A stretch of 64,000 nucleotides of DNA from Blasia pusilla (Eukaryota > Marchantiophyta > Marchantiopsida > Blasiales), in assembly GCA_050084515.1 (NCBI GenBank), contig CM114274.1, positions 33,232,001 through 33,296,000 of the forward strand, given 5' to 3'. Position numbers and translations under genes: made by a program. Shown piece after piece: positions 1-13,305 of the stretch (positions are counted from its first letter, which is position 1; the number at the start of each line of letters is the position of its first letter). The notes below the pieces were generated by a model. The model did not search any database, was not told where the DNA came from, and saw nothing but the letters and a program-made list of their open reading frames with translations.

Positions 1-393
1 GTCCTACAAACAAATTACAGAGACACAGCAGATAAAAAAAGATTCGGAAGATATTTAGAGAGATAGGTTTTGATCTTCAAGTATATGATGCAACTTACTA
101 TTGTTCAGTACTGACTTTCCCCAGATGTACGTACAGAACAAATCCATCAAACCCTTAGAAGTACAATATCAATCTGAATTCGAACCTCTTAACTCACAAC
201 ATGAGTATAAAGTAACCTCGTAGGTACAGAAATTCTTACTATTTGTAACAAAGGCCATCCTCTCAGAACATCTTAAACACATAGACCCATCCTGTTTCTC
301 CAGTAAAACACTGTCTGAAGATCTCCAACTATCTGAAACTTTTCTTGACAAGTAATATCAGGAGACAGGAATTGGATTTCCTTGAAATCTTAC

Positions 394-3300
394 CTTGCGT
401 GGACAGGTCAACCACATAGAGTGGCCCATAAGGTATGCTAGCTGGTGCAAGGACAGAAAGGAATTCAGTTTTCTGCTAATGTTAAAGCAAGAGGCAAAGG
501 ACCTCTATCTGAAAGTGGACAAAACACTGGTGACAAGGTGGCAGCCTTTTCAAAGATTCTTTAAACAATGCAGCAACGAAATTAATTGTACAAAGACTAA
601 TAATAATATCTATTGTAAAACATCGAGTGCTTACAGACAAAATCCAGGCATCTTTTCAAATAACCAATTCTACATTCAAATACATTGCTACCTATAGCAA
701 TTATGGACAACTCTAACTATCATTGTTTCCACATATCCTAATGGCGTCCATATTGGAACAATGTCTATGCTTCCTCCATTCCTGGAGGGAAAGAAGAGGA
801 AGGCAAGGTGGCATGGACTACCAGAAAGCATCAAATACTAGTACGCATGATATCTTGACTTATTTGAGTGAATACCCGGAACCCAAATCCCTTGATGGAA
901 CACTGAGTCGGCACGTACCAGCTCTTTTCATGAGTGGATACTCAGAAATACCTACTCTCATAAGGTTTCTGTCTTAAAGGAAAAGGGGGAAGAGGGGTCA
1001 TTCCCTCAGTTCTTGGACCTTAGCGACGCCAAACCAGGGTAAGGGGTCTATGGTCACAAGCCTACAACTGGCACTAATATGACAACACTAAAATTGGTTT
1101 CAAATTTTGAATTTCCGGATGAGCCACTAGGGATAAGGTAGAAACAGTCAAGTTGAAGTTGCAGAGGCAGCTCAAAGAAATGACTGTCCATGATTACCCT
1201 AAATTTGTAACAGAGGCCACATACAATCAGAATAGATGGATGAAAAAAGTTCCTTACATTTTTAAATCGGAAACTCCTCCTAAGAGGAAATCACATTTTT
1301 TAATTCAGTAACCAAACCAGTGGAAGAAATCTCACAGTACTTCAAAAATCACAACTTTCTTTACTCATTATGTTCCCAGAAATAGCATGCTTCGAGACCT
1401 ACCTTAAAAGGACTCTTTCTCTGGAAATTCAGTTCAGGATGAAGATTGAACTACAAGTTCAGGATGGGGACTCTCACCCTGTTCTACCAAAAGAATTCAA
1501 TGGGAACACGATGGAACGCCTGCATGTTGTGTAAGATGTGGTTGAGACTTGAGTTTACTACCTGGTTTCATGTAAGAAATCTACAGGCTTAAAGCAAATT
1601 ATGTTGTGACAACCTTCATGGTTGATACCTTTAGGCTTTGCACTAACACTCTTTGATATGCGAAACGCGCACACTATGACAGTCTCTCTCTTCTTATCGC
1701 CTATGTGCAAGAGCTTCCATGTCTACTAAATGCCATCAAGCCCTGGCCAGATTCAGATGTAGTTCATCAGAATTAGATTTGGAGTGAGACTGTTTCTATG
1801 AGACTCTATTGATATTGTTGCAGTTTACAGGAACAGGACGACAAAAATTGCTATCGTTTTAAATGCAGCTATTGTGCTGACAAATCCAAATTGATCGCAT
1901 GGAAGAATTGCAATTGGACTCAGTATTAGAGGAAGCTTCTAAGTTTCTGCATCAATCTGTGGCTGCTAGATTTCAACATCTTAAATAGCTTCTTAGGACA
2001 ACACTGGCTTCTTTTGCTGTCACTTCTCTTACATCATCTGCAGTACTTTGGTACTACAAATATTGCAATTCCAACTCCCTTGACTATCTTGAGTTCCCAT
2101 CGACAATAAATCAGTTCATCCAGTCTTTTTCATTTTCCTGCCAGCATCTCTGCTCTTAGCATTGTCCCACCAGGAAGCAAGATCTATAATTGCAAGGCCA
2201 AGTCTATCCTGAACAAATCAGAAACTTTTATAATAGATAGCTCACGGTAGAGCATTTGGCTTTACGTTTCGACTATGCAAAATGAGTCTAGACCTTAACC
2301 GTGCCTTTTCCCTAAATGAGTCATCCACCTCGTCATTCCAAATAGGTGGTATCAACTACATAGGGTTTACAAGATATACCCCAATGTAAGTGGGTGTATT
2401 CCAGATGTCATTGATCAAGTAACTTGTAAGACCTTGGACCCTAAATTACACCCTCAACATATGACTTTGAATAAAGACGACACCATGGTTTGAGCTCGTA
2501 CCTCTGATATCATGACTAGAATAAACAGAATAGAAAGTCAAAATGAGGTGGGTTTGTTAAACTTTCTTGCCCCAAACTTCAAACGTGTTTGGGGCAACAA
2601 ACAACAGTTCCGGCCAAACATATAGAGAGTTCAGGCAGCTAATAATGCAACAAAATGAGTTAGGAGAGAGAGTAAGACCACAAAGCCAGAGATGACTGTA
2701 GTTACAGACGCTCCGATAAATCCTTCCCAGGTCTTCTTTGGTGATAACTTGATCAGAGGTGTTCGACCAAGAAAGAATCCAAAGAAATAGGCTGCTATAT
2801 CATTTATAACAATCAAAGAGCAAGGCAATAAGAACCTGCATTGGATGCGACATGTACAAATCAGCAGCAATTCTTGCAAAAAATTGAGCTTTGAAAAAAT
2901 TCATAGCCTAAGCTGGGCCCCTGATTCTGACATTTAGAATCCAATCTATGTAAAATGACCAAGAGTAAGTTGAATGATTCTTTTCTTTTCTTTGAGAAAA
3001 AGTGCAGACTAAATTAATGAATATGACAAATATGGTTGTAGCTGCATAGTTGTACTCTGGTTATTTACTACATTTCAATCAATACAATAATTCAAGCAGG
3101 TGGCCATTCGACTAATCATAGCCACAAACAAACCAAATCTTAGGGAACACTTCTTTCATGTAGCATATCCATAGCTCACAAAACCACCTGAAATTCGGGA
3201 TCAGAATCATCTTAATTCTATGACCATTGTCCAATTTACAAACAGCAAGAATTCTATCATTGTCACTTGAAAGGAGGTCGGATTGTGTACCAGATGATGC

Positions 3301-6300
3301 CTTCAAAGATATTCGCCACAGTGAAGGATGACTGGGCAAAAACAACAAACAGGATCATGTGCGTCCAAGCATATTGCCCAAACTGATATTGGTACATTCC
3401 TTTCTGCAGTGTCAAGATGAACCAGACAAACCCTGTACACATACACGAATGACACTCAGGTTCAACCTTGAGGTAAACTCGTCAGAATCAATAGAACCAC
3501 CATAAATTATCAGAAAAAATCCCCCAAAAGTAGGTGACCATTACTCTCTTCTCAACCTTCCTGACCAATAGGAAAGGAGTCATTTGTTCAAAAGTAGCAT
3601 CACTTTACTTGAATGCCAAACCAGACACTAGGTGAAAACGAGGATCTATCTCCAAAGAGCGTAAGTACAAAGTAACAAAGATGTCATCAAGTAGGTTGTT
3701 GCACATATCTGCTTTCAATGACAAGGAGAAATATATGTCATTCCCATTTGGTTACAGAGCTGGGTCTACTAACATCTCACACCTAGGAGTACCTATAACT
3801 CGTTTGTACTGAAGTTCAATCAGATGAAATGAACCATCCCAATGTTTTCAATTCTAAATGGGTGAATTTTTGGAAAAGTTTCCAAAATGAGAGGTTTACG
3901 GCATTTCCACCTGGTTACAAAGCTGGGTCTAGCAAAATGTCATATATATGAGTACCAGCTCACATATTTTACTCGAGTAAATCAGCTGAAACGAACTATG
4001 CCAGTGCTTTTGAATTACCTTGATATTTCAGAATCTTAAGAGGGGAAGGTACGATTAAGGAGATGACTAAAATACCAATGGATATTATTGAGAATCAAAA
4101 TGGACAAAATGGACACCTAAAAACCACGGTAGAGCTTCAGGACCCACCCGAGAGCCGAAGCAGCTTCGGGCAAGCTGGATCCGGGGCAAGTATCTCAACA
4201 ATGAATGAAAGTGGTGGTTCTCATGAAACTGTACTCATTACGTAGTGCCTGTCATAGCCTTGCGACCATAGACCCCGCACCCTGGTTGGATGGTGCTTGA
4301 GACTGGGATGCGTGTAGAGAGACAAAGAAGTGAAGAAGGTACCATATGAGAGGAGGGAGACACTCTCATATAGTGTGAGTGCTGACCAAACAACTTCTTC
4401 GTGCGGAGCTTCCAAGTGTCAACCAAGAAACTCTTCACCACACCATCTACTTTACCAGATTGGGATCCGTGGTTCTCATGAAAGAAAGAGATTGTACTCA
4501 TTAAGTAGTGCCTGTCGTAGCCTTGCGACCATAGACCGCGCGCCCTGGTTGGACGGTGCTTGAGATGAAAGAAAGAGACTGTACTCATTAAGTAGTGCCT
4601 GATGAAAGAGAGAGAGAGAGAGAAAATAAAAATTAAAAAAAAGGAGGTCAGGACAGGTGGTCCGGCAAATAAGTCTTTTCTTGCCAGCAAATTGGCCTTG
4701 ATGTTATTCACGCTGTATACCCCACAGGGTGTAGCATACCTGGGAACTAGCTTGCACCTGTGTACTCAAATGACATGAGAACCAGATACAGCATGTACTT
4801 GTTAAGTTTAAATGAATCCACGTCTAAGTGCCGTCATTGCTTTCAACTTAACAAATCTCCCACTGCCAACAAAAGCATAGCTGTGTGCTCTTTCTGGGTG
4901 AAATAATACCTTAGATGGTCCATGAGCCATCCTTTCCAGGCAGTTTCTAAAGGACTGAAACACAATCCTGAAGATCAGCTTGGGGGTTAAGCAAAACGAT
5001 GGCTCAGTACTACTCGTGTTTAACATATAGACCAGATATAAGGGGAACATGAGGTCAACGTAGCAAGACAAGCATTTCCCTGAAAGGAAGGAATCCATAG
5101 CATCTCACTTCTCAGCATGAGAGACAGTGTTAAAGCAAACAGAACTATAAATTACCAATAACCCCAATGAACCTTCTGAATGGCTGTATTTCCATGGTTC
5201 TCTGACTTTCCATTTCCTAAAATCACTGTGCCTTGTGGTATGCTAGGCAAATGTATCTGACAATCTTTTCCACCACGTTGCAGTTCCCTCAAACATTTAA
5301 GTTCCATGTGCACTCTGCTTGTAACCTCTCCGTAAGTAGACAAACAGTAAGCATTCAATAACATGTTGCATCTCTCCCAACAGTACCTGAGATGTACATG
5401 AAGTAGCAAATAATCATATGATATTGAATCAATCCACTGAAGATGAGAAGAAGCATTTTATCTGATGAAATAGTCTTCACCAGCTGTTTGCTTAAAAACC
5501 GTCCATAAACGTACACCATGGCCGTAATGAAGAAATGCCTGGAAAACTTCTAGCTCATTTCAGTCATGTACGCAAAATCAAAAGACCACACTAATCTGAA
5601 TATATTTTTCCTCAATCATCCCAGAATCAGCTAATCATCTAAGAAACTAGCGTCCCCGATTTATAGGTTATAATTTAGACAATATGCAGTTAGAAACCCA
5701 AGCCACCTATATATTAAAACAGTCACATCTTTCTCTAACCCTTTACAGCCTGATTTTAAGCCATACCTATGGAAAAGTACGTACCAGTTTAGAAGCTGAA
5801 AACCGGGAACGTTCTTTACTTTCTGTGCTGCCCTCGCAAGAGTAAAAAGCTCTTGAGCCATGTATAGTTGGATTACAACGATCATTGCCCAGATGTACAG
5901 ATGTCCCATGTACACAATGCCAACGAATCCTCCAATCATCCATATTGATGAAAGTACTCTAGTCTTCATGCTTTTGTACTTGTTTTGATCATTGACGAGA
6001 AGAGTTGTCTGTCCATTGGCTTTGTTTGCTTCCTGTGAAACCTGTTTAAGAATACCACAAGGCAACACTACAGGTCATTCCACTTTTAAGACATACGCAT
6101 CAACTTTGAGCACAAAATTTCAAATCAATGCTAGAAAAAATAAAGCTACAAAACCAGCTCCAAAGGCACAAGAGATGAATCCTATTACTGGACAAAGTAT
6201 AACAATTCGATGTCGACCCACCTTCTATGTTACAGATGTTTTTACCAGATTTTAAATCAAAACTCGTAGGCAATGGCACGAATAAGTTAAGACTTCCCAA

Positions 6301-7309
6301 GAATGTGTGACACGAGAACTATCTTTTATCACCCAAACATCTCTAGCAAGGTGCAAGCTCCAGACACCAGTAACCAGCACGTCCCCAAGCAGCATTTGAG
6401 TCCAAACTTGTTGACAACATCGTGAAACCTGTAACATGTGATGCTATTTGATGGACTAGGTTCAAGACTGTTCGGAAAGAACTACTACAAGAGAAAGGAG
6501 AGTGTAAGAAGAGCGGGAACAGCGGGAAGACTTTCTCTCAAATATTTACCCCTCCACAACTGCGCAGAGAATTGAGTCCATTTCAAAGAGGAATAAATGC
6601 ACGGCTGTTCCATCTCTACGCATTCAATTTCCAGCTTCCCGCAAATCTCTCGGTCGCATGCACCGATTAAATGTATCGCACAATTATGATGTAACCCACG
6701 CTGGCCATCACGCCATAAGTTGTTCACCTACTGCTTTCTCTCGCATGAAGGTAGCCCTTTTCAGTGCATACAGACCGTAAAAAATACCATGTCGAGTGAC
6801 CGCAGCCCTATGTCAACTCTGACACTTGTAACGGCGAAAACAACAAGTTCTCTAAGAATCTGCATTGTGCTAACCAGCCACAAGGAAACACCGCCATCGA
6901 AACATAACGAAGAATCTGATAAATTCGCAATGAGGATATTTAAGTACACTAACCAGCACTTAGCTGACTAGCGAGAAAGCCACTCATTTGTGCATTTCAT
7001 TAGCCGATGAAGGAGTGTCTAGCTAGCAAAGAAACAGCTCCATACAACGCACTCTTCATAGCACCGATAATTAGGCCGGGTTCTCAATTGTCTGGAACCC
7101 CGAGGACTATGGCAAACCAAGAACACACTTGCACACCAGGAAAGGCAAGAGATGCGATCATTGAAATCGTTCCTTCAAAAGATGGGGTTCGTCTAATCGG
7201 GGAAACTCACCCGAGTTTCTTCATTAATCCGCTTCCGAATTCGCTGGCGAGTTCCATGCACGTTTGGAGACAACGGGGGAGACGTCCCATTCCACTTCTC
7301 TTTCTGCAT
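394..7309 (-). CDS. CDS: CDP-diacylglycerol synthase (phosphatidate cytidylyltransferase), 3' partial
   Basis: The enzyme makes CDP-diacylglycerol from CTP and phosphatidic acid and is an integral membrane protein of phospholipid synthesis. Visible exons on the minus strand: 7309-7211 (ATG, 33 codons), 6041-5785, 5538-5387, 3432-3291, 2835-2679 and 441-394. Phases agree at every junction and all donors are GT, giving 285 residues of about 420. Residues 1-33 are a basic, Ser/Pro-rich tail. The family block [11 protein letters not shown] and a run of membrane segments follow. [13 protein letters not shown] lies in exon 4, and [20 protein letters not shown] in exon 5 at about residues 241-260. 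Exon 6 ends WLTCPRK before a GTAAGA donor. The C-terminal signature region lies beyond the left edge. Start choice: the only ATG just upstream of the basic tail, in frame to a clean GTGAGT donor. The exon 5 donor (GTCTTA) is weak; GTGGTC three bases earlier would drop one valine. Introns run from 246 bp to 2.2 kb. Confidence 0.93.
4213..4612. repeat. Duplicated repeat unit inside intron 3 of the CDP-DAG synthase gene
   Basis: A block starting ggttctcatgaaa, passing through tactcattaagtagtgcctg and ending ggtgcttgaga occurs at about 4213-4303 and again at about 4470-4566. A third, shortened copy lies at about 4571-4612 and runs into a short GA tract. The first two copies differ at only a few bases. 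A related tag is present in the first intron of the beta-amylase gene near 41142. The open frames here are by-products of the repeat. Confidence 0.7.
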
Positions 7310-9600
7310 CTCTCCTAACCTTACTTCTACTTGTTTCGATGTAACACTCTGAGAGTGCAGTCCCCCAAACGACGAGAAATCTCCGCCACCTTCTCTTTCA
7401 ATTCTCCTTCAATTTCAACTATCTCCCTACTTCCTACCTTTATCTCGCACTTCGCAAGATCCCCCCCGCTTCTAGTGCAGATCAAATGGCAGAGAAGTCC
7501 TCAACACCGCATCTTTCGTTCTAAATGTGCGCGCCCCGTGATGTTCTTCGATCACCGCCTGAAATGACTGTAATTCCCATCAACCTCTCGCATTCAATCC
7601 ATCGGGCCTAGTCTTCCCTGTCTATCCTCGCGCTAACGCAACGCCTCTCCTCCTTCGGCATACTTCGCGATGCGGGTTTCGGAGGCCGACTCATATCGTG
7701 CGTGCGCACTGCGCAATGCCAATTCCGGCAGCCTGCGTTTTCAGGAAATGGCCGCCGGATATCCCATGTGATGTGAATCCTCTTCCGTCACATCTTTTAG
7801 TCCGTAAAAGATACAGCACAGATGACCTGTGAAGACCCGTGAACGCAAGTGGCTTATTTTAATAGGTCAGGAAAGAGAACTATAATGTCCCCCGTTCCGT
7901 TCAAGCTTTCCGGATTCGGACGGTGACGGATGCGTTCCTCCCACAACTGACCGACCGGACCGGACCGGACCGGACCAACTCCCGTCCGTCTGTTCGGCCC
8001 GAAGAAAAACATACGTTTTGTTCAGATCCTTCCTTGGTCACCACCACTTCGCCGCAAATGTATCCAGGGCTGATTATCGAGCGGATAATAGCAATGATCC
8101 CAGAGAAACGCTTTTGAACCGCTGAGAGATTCTTAGTTATTCCCCATTTTCCATCAGACACACTGATCATCATCACTGTGCCCTGGTCGTGCTAATTATA
8201 GCTGTCAGATTCTAACCTGGCCTCGGGTCTATTTTAAGACCGATACCGGGTAAACCACGGCAGTCCGTGGCTTCGACGAGATTCTTGGAAACCGGCGATG
8301 ACCGGTCTTCTAGCTCCGACTAACCACGCGGAGATATGCAGCAATTGCGCCTGGACGCGTGGCCTCCGCAAGTACGGCAACGGGCCCAACGTTTCATGGT
8401 AAGGAAAACCTCAAGCGTATCATTATGAGACAATGCTATCCAACACTTCGTCTCCGAGAATCATTCCAGATGAGCGAATTGGATCTTTGTCTCCACTTCT
8501 CTGTGTACACTGGGTGGAATCCTTCATCTTTCCTCTCGAGACCAAAACACCAATGATCGGAGCACAAAGAGCCATCACTTTGTTGCTTTCTGTGCCTATG
8601 CCCTGTCAACAAACCAGTTACGAGATGAAGGACAACGTTGAAAGAGGACACCAGACATGTGAGAGCGTAGAGTCCTAGGGTATCGAGATGCTTCCGAGAC
8701 TCTTGCGGTAAAACTGTTCGGAAAGTTCACCCTGTTGAGAAAGTGAATCACGCGGAGCTATGCATCGTCCAACGGCGCGACAATTTGAAACTAAAAGCGT
8801 CGAGTCTGCATCGCCAATTCCTTCGCACAATGTGTTGTTGAAACGGCGGCCAAAAGCCAATCAACTAGGTTTGCTCCACTACTCCTTTTTATGCATTTGG
8901 TCAGTATCGTAAACATACTACGGCGTTCAAGGAAGCAAAACTTTGCCCGTGTGTATAAATCCGAGCATCCAAGGAAAAGAATCCCCAGGATCTCGAAGTT
9001 CTTCTCCCGATCAAATTTGTGGTCAATTCGCGCAGATGATGCTCTCCTGACATCACAAAGACGTCAACGGGCGCATTCTGACGACCAGCTGGAAAAGTAG
9101 GCGCCTCTTTTGACAATTCGGTAGCGTGGCACTTTCTATGCCCAACTTTACCGCGTGGATGCGTGTTTCCTTATCGGTAAAAGTAGGTTTCCAACTACTT
9201 CGCCTGCATCTAGGGACCGACTTTCCCATCACATTCTATCAGAGAAATTTTAATAGATAAACAAAAACTGTCCGTCGGTGGAATTGGTTGGAAGGAAATA
9301 ATACTCTTAAAAATCACATAAATAAGTAGGGGGGGTCAAAGTGAGCGACATAGGGTTGGTATGGAGTCTAGACTTGTGGTCGACCAACACCAAGAATGTT
9401 GATTTAGGGCCGGATCCCATGAACCATCGTGCGGATCGTGACAAATTATTTCTACAGCCTCTACAAGTGTTCATCGTTTTTTTTTCCTGGACTATCCACA
9501 TGTCCTATGCACGTATGTGTTAATTATTCGCTTCTCCACTCGTCCAACATTGGCTTTCAAATCATAATTGAAATTTTCATTTTACCTTTGGACAATATAG
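7310..9600. other. Intergenic region upstream of the CDP-DAG synthase gene
   Basis: This GC-richer stretch should hold the 5' UTR and promoter of the leftward gene. I see no recognisable protein; the short frames are incoherent on both strands. It contains a pentanucleotide run of CCGGA units near 7949-7976. No TATA box could be tied to a start site with confidence. Confidence 0.5.
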
Positions 9601-9773
9601 CAAAACCCGTTGTATAATCCAATTTTCCAATTCAAAGGGTCGCCAAGATGTTGGGCATTTCCGCCGCCCAAAAGTTTTGGGAGTAGGAAACTCTATAATG
9701 CCCCTAGGTCACGAGGACACTACATCCATAGGTTCCATCACTTAGGATTAAGACTTCCCTGGTCGAGATCCCC

Positions 9774-10145
9774 TTGGATGCATCGGCATCACAACTTATT
9801 TTCAAAATAGATGTGCAAGTTTTGCTAAGTTCTTACGGGTTCAAAGCTTCACGGACACAACTTCTCAAGACTCAAGTTGTCACTATGGTAGAAACACAAC
9901 TTCTAGTCTTCTCAATGATCGTGTTTCTTGCCGTCATTAGGAACTACAAGAGGAGAAAGCCAATGAAGATCAATGGTGGGGAGGAATACAAGGGTGACAT
10001 GCATTTTAAGATTGATATGTTACAAATGCTAGTTGATTCCAATTTAGATGATGCCGTAGTTATAAAAGATTTCGCTTTATTTGCTTGCCTTAGTTTTTTG
10101 CTTCTTCGTGGCCTAGCAATCTCCATCGAGCTTAGAAGTGTGTAA
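9774..10145 (+). pseudogene. Possible gypsy gag remnant
   Basis: A 123-codon frame contains a basic stretch followed by GDMHFKIDM and SNLDD, which resembles the start of the gag domain of plant Ty3/gypsy elements (basic linker, then FKID...NLDDF). The hallmark aromatic residues after it are absent and no protease or zinc knuckle follows. I treat it as a remnant or a chance resemblance. Confidence 0.22.
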
Positions 10146-10175
10146 GATTTCTTGACCATGGAGAAAAAATGCATG

Positions 10176-10177
<2 letters not shown>

Positions 10178-10260
<83 letters not shown>
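10178..10260. repeat. (CT)n microsatellite
   Basis: An uninterrupted CT dinucleotide run of 83 bases. Minus-strand frames across it encode only Arg-Glu repeats and are artefacts. Confidence 0.97.
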
Positions 10261-10264
<4 letters not shown>

Positions 10265-10949
10265 GAGTAATGGAAAGGCCATATTGTTGATTGTAGTTCC
10301 TCCCTCTTATGCTTGATTCTCAACCCCTTGTCTTTGCAAACGGATCAAGAATTGAGATCAACATGTACTTTCCTTGTCTTCATATTCCTCACAAAGAATA
10401 AGAGCCTTTCCAAGTCAACCTAAGAAGTATCAATGAGAGGCAAAAGAGATCCCTTAGCTTCGATGATTGCCTTGCTTGCACTAGAACCAACTACATAAAT
10501 GATAAGGGTGATTAAACGACATCCTATTCTTACCTTGCAAGAGTAACTGAGTTTGATACAGATGCACTTGTTACTACAACGAAGGAATTCATATAACCTC
10601 CAAGATCAATGTACAGTGCATCACAATTAATATTTGGCACTCAAATGCTAGTCATTCAACTCTTTGAAAGAAAAAATAAACATTGAGCTTACAACAACAA
10701 TGTATTGTTTCCAATCAAGTGCAACTCTTGTATACCATTAGAACGTGATTGATTGATACTAGCTCTAGATATTTTTAATGATTGTGAGTGGACACAACTA
10801 TTGCACATCTTGAAAATAATAGTCACCTTGTTGTAAGAAATAGCATCAAACTTGAATAATCTCTAAAATTGGCATTATGAATTGACCCAATGTATCAAAT
10901 ATGTGTGCCAATTGAAAGTCTTAAGAGGATATCGGCTCGATTTAACTGT
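10261..10949. other. Non-genic AT-rich stretch
   Basis: No coherent reading frame is visible. On the minus strand this is where the PHD end and LTR of decayed copy C would be expected, but the sequence is too eroded to show it. Confidence 0.4.
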
Positions 10950-13230
10950 GCGACCTAGAAAATTAATGGCTTCTCTAACACTCTACTATGACATCCAATG
11001 TCATTGAAATTTTCTACTCCAAGTGAACATAGTCTTCTTGATGAGAACTCCAAATCTTCAATCGATATCTCCTCCTTGAACAAGCGCACATCTCAATTTA
11101 CCCTGATGTTTTGCTATAGCCAAATCCTCCAACAACATGGACGTAGCTCATTAGAATATCTCTACTTGTTAAGCACAATCTCTCACCCACACATGTTGAT
11201 CATCATGGTTAAAAACCTCTCCAACAACACCAAGAATGGATATAGGTAAATCTAGCTTGTGTCCATAGAGCAAAGAATATGGTGAAAAGGATGTCAAGGA
11301 AATCGATACTTGTCAATTGAATCGATAGCCCATTACTCACCATGTTATTTCCACATCCTAATCTCCAGAGGATATCTCTACAAGCCATACTTGTACAAAT
11401 CCCTCTTCCTTATCTCCACAACTTTCTCTACCACACCATTCCCTTCTAGATGATGTTGAACTATCGTGAAATGGTGAATAAGTTTTTGATCAATCAAGGC
11501 CTAAAAATCACCATGAGATTAAATACCCTAATCAATCAACACTTTATTTGGTGGACTATACTACTTAATAATCGATCCAATAATACATACATTACTCCTT
11601 TACTCACTTTTTTTGGAAACATATTTAATTCCATCCACTTTGAAGACTATTAAACTATCTTCAATTGCAACCGATATTGACTCTGACGCTTCATCATAGA
11701 TAAAAGTCCAGAAAAATCTGAAATCCAATAGTAATCTAAATTAACCCATGATGAATAGGATATGCATGTGTAAATTTGGAGCATTGAAAGATACTCTATT
11801 TGCACATTATACCATCGATACACTACCTAGAGTAAGTTATACATCTACTTCACTCCAAAATATCCCAACTCTTTATGAGCACATTATATCATCCTTGGAC
11901 ATTGCTAGCATTGAAGCACCATTCATACTCTACTATTCTCCCAAACTCGTAAAAAATATGTCTCCTCTCATCGAAACCTCCAAGATTATTTTATGATCTG
12001 ATTTCACATTGTAGCATTTATCGTCTGCATACACATTGCCACACAACATACATCAATTTTAGATACATGTGCACATAGACTAGTAACTAAAATTGTATGA
12101 GACTTGATATCAATATGTATATTATCATATCAAGAGGCTCACAATAAAAATTGATTGGCTTACAACTTCTCTCTAAATCACCAATGATCAATTGAGCTAG
12201 ATCCACCCTTAATGTGAAGGAATCCACGTCTATTACACCATTTGTAACACCTTGCCCTAGTATATGCTTGGAAGGCTCAACTATTGAAATATGAGCCTCT
12301 CCAAGCCTCCCCATGGAATATACCCCTTTTCAATGCCCCAAGGTTCAAGAGTGTGACATGTTGTCGCAATCCTCAGAGCCAAATGTGCGACAATGCAGAA
12401 GATCAGAACTCTAGTGAGCTCACACTAGGATGGAAGCGCGCCGGAGTCTCTAGAATGAGACATGAGTTGTAAGTGAGACGTGAGCCTTGTTGGGCATCTC
12501 AAAGATGATTTTCATGCCCAAGTGGAACAAGACCAAACACCAAGTAGGACTTGGGAGAAGCTCAAGTCCCATGAGAGCTGGGCGCCAAGGGTACTTCTAA
12601 ATTGACGTACGGTTTGGGGATCCTCCACGTTTGAGTTCATAATGGCTAGATCCAATATGCGTTTGGGATAAATAAGGTTGCATTAGAAAGCGTACGAGAA
12701 AATTTTTCGTAGTTTGATGTAAATGTTGGGATGACTCAAGCATAGATTGAAGTCTGTCAACGACTTGTGTGATTAACAATCAATAATGAAAGTAAAAGGG
12801 TTGCAAAAAATGCCTTGAAATAAGCATGGCTTAAGTTAAAAGTAAGGAATTTCCCTCATAAAAATTGCACTTTGCCTTGGAAACATTTTTTGAGTGGCTT
12901 GCATAACCTACTTCAAACTCTCTATCTTGATTAGACAAGTATAGCCTCAAGTCCAAACATACTTCAATTTGTGCGTAGTTGGAAAGAATACCCTTGATAG
13001 ATCTTTGCAAGTTAGGCACAGACTTCAATCTATGCTTGAATTGCTTAAAATTTCTATCCTATTCATCCCCCTATTGCCCTCATGATCTACCTTTGTTGGC
13101 ATAGTCAGAGATTTTACAATCACACCAAATAAAAGTTCTCCAACCCATAAATACACGAACTCTACGCACATCCATAGGGCGTAAAATGTGTGAAATAACC
13201 TCGACATCTTTTTTTTGAACTCATAAGCCA

Positions 13231-13231
<1 letters not shown>
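10950..13231 (-). mobile_element. Decayed Ty3/gypsy copy C (RNase H and integrase remnants)
   Basis: Reading leftwards on the minus strand, the fragment starts near 13230 with a frame that aligns loosely with the RT-RNase H connection of copy A. An RNase H piece follows at about 12990-12840 containing FEVGYASHSKNVSKAKC and NFYEG, which parallels FMVAYASRSNNAAEAKYSSY in copy A. An integrase C-terminal piece at about 11330-11100 reads SPYSLLYGHKLDLP and then VGEVF, as in copy B (SPYLLFYGRKLDLP, VGEVLNLDD). Stops and frameshifts are frequent throughout. Order and family match copies A and B. It is too decayed to show whether the methyltransferase was present, and a TC/TA microsatellite truncates it on the right. 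Confidence 0.6.
12380..12600. repeat. Dispersed repeat, copy 1 of 3 (LTR-like)
   Basis: This copy contains the phrase ctcacactaggatgga followed by a GC-rich 'gcgc' step, 'agacatgag', and later 'acttgggagaagctcaagtc'. The same ordered phrases occur near 49200-49400 and 61560-61760. Spacing and content suggest a dispersed LTR or solo-LTR family lying inside or beside copy C. Confidence 0.55.

Positions 13232-13303
<72 letters not shown>
13231..13303. repeat. (TC)n-(TA)n compound microsatellite
   Basis: Ten TC units at 13231-13250 are followed by about 26 TA units to 13303. Confidence 0.97.

Positions 13304-13305
<2 letters not shown>

Noticed and set aside
4238-4711. A 157-codon minus-strand frame in the CDP-DAG synthase intron
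   Set aside because: Its internal repeats come from the duplicated intronic repeat, and it lies in an intron on the same strand.
12600-12779. Minus-strand frame mentioning HQTTKNFLVRFLMQ
   Set aside because: Short, no family match; lies within the decayed gypsy region.
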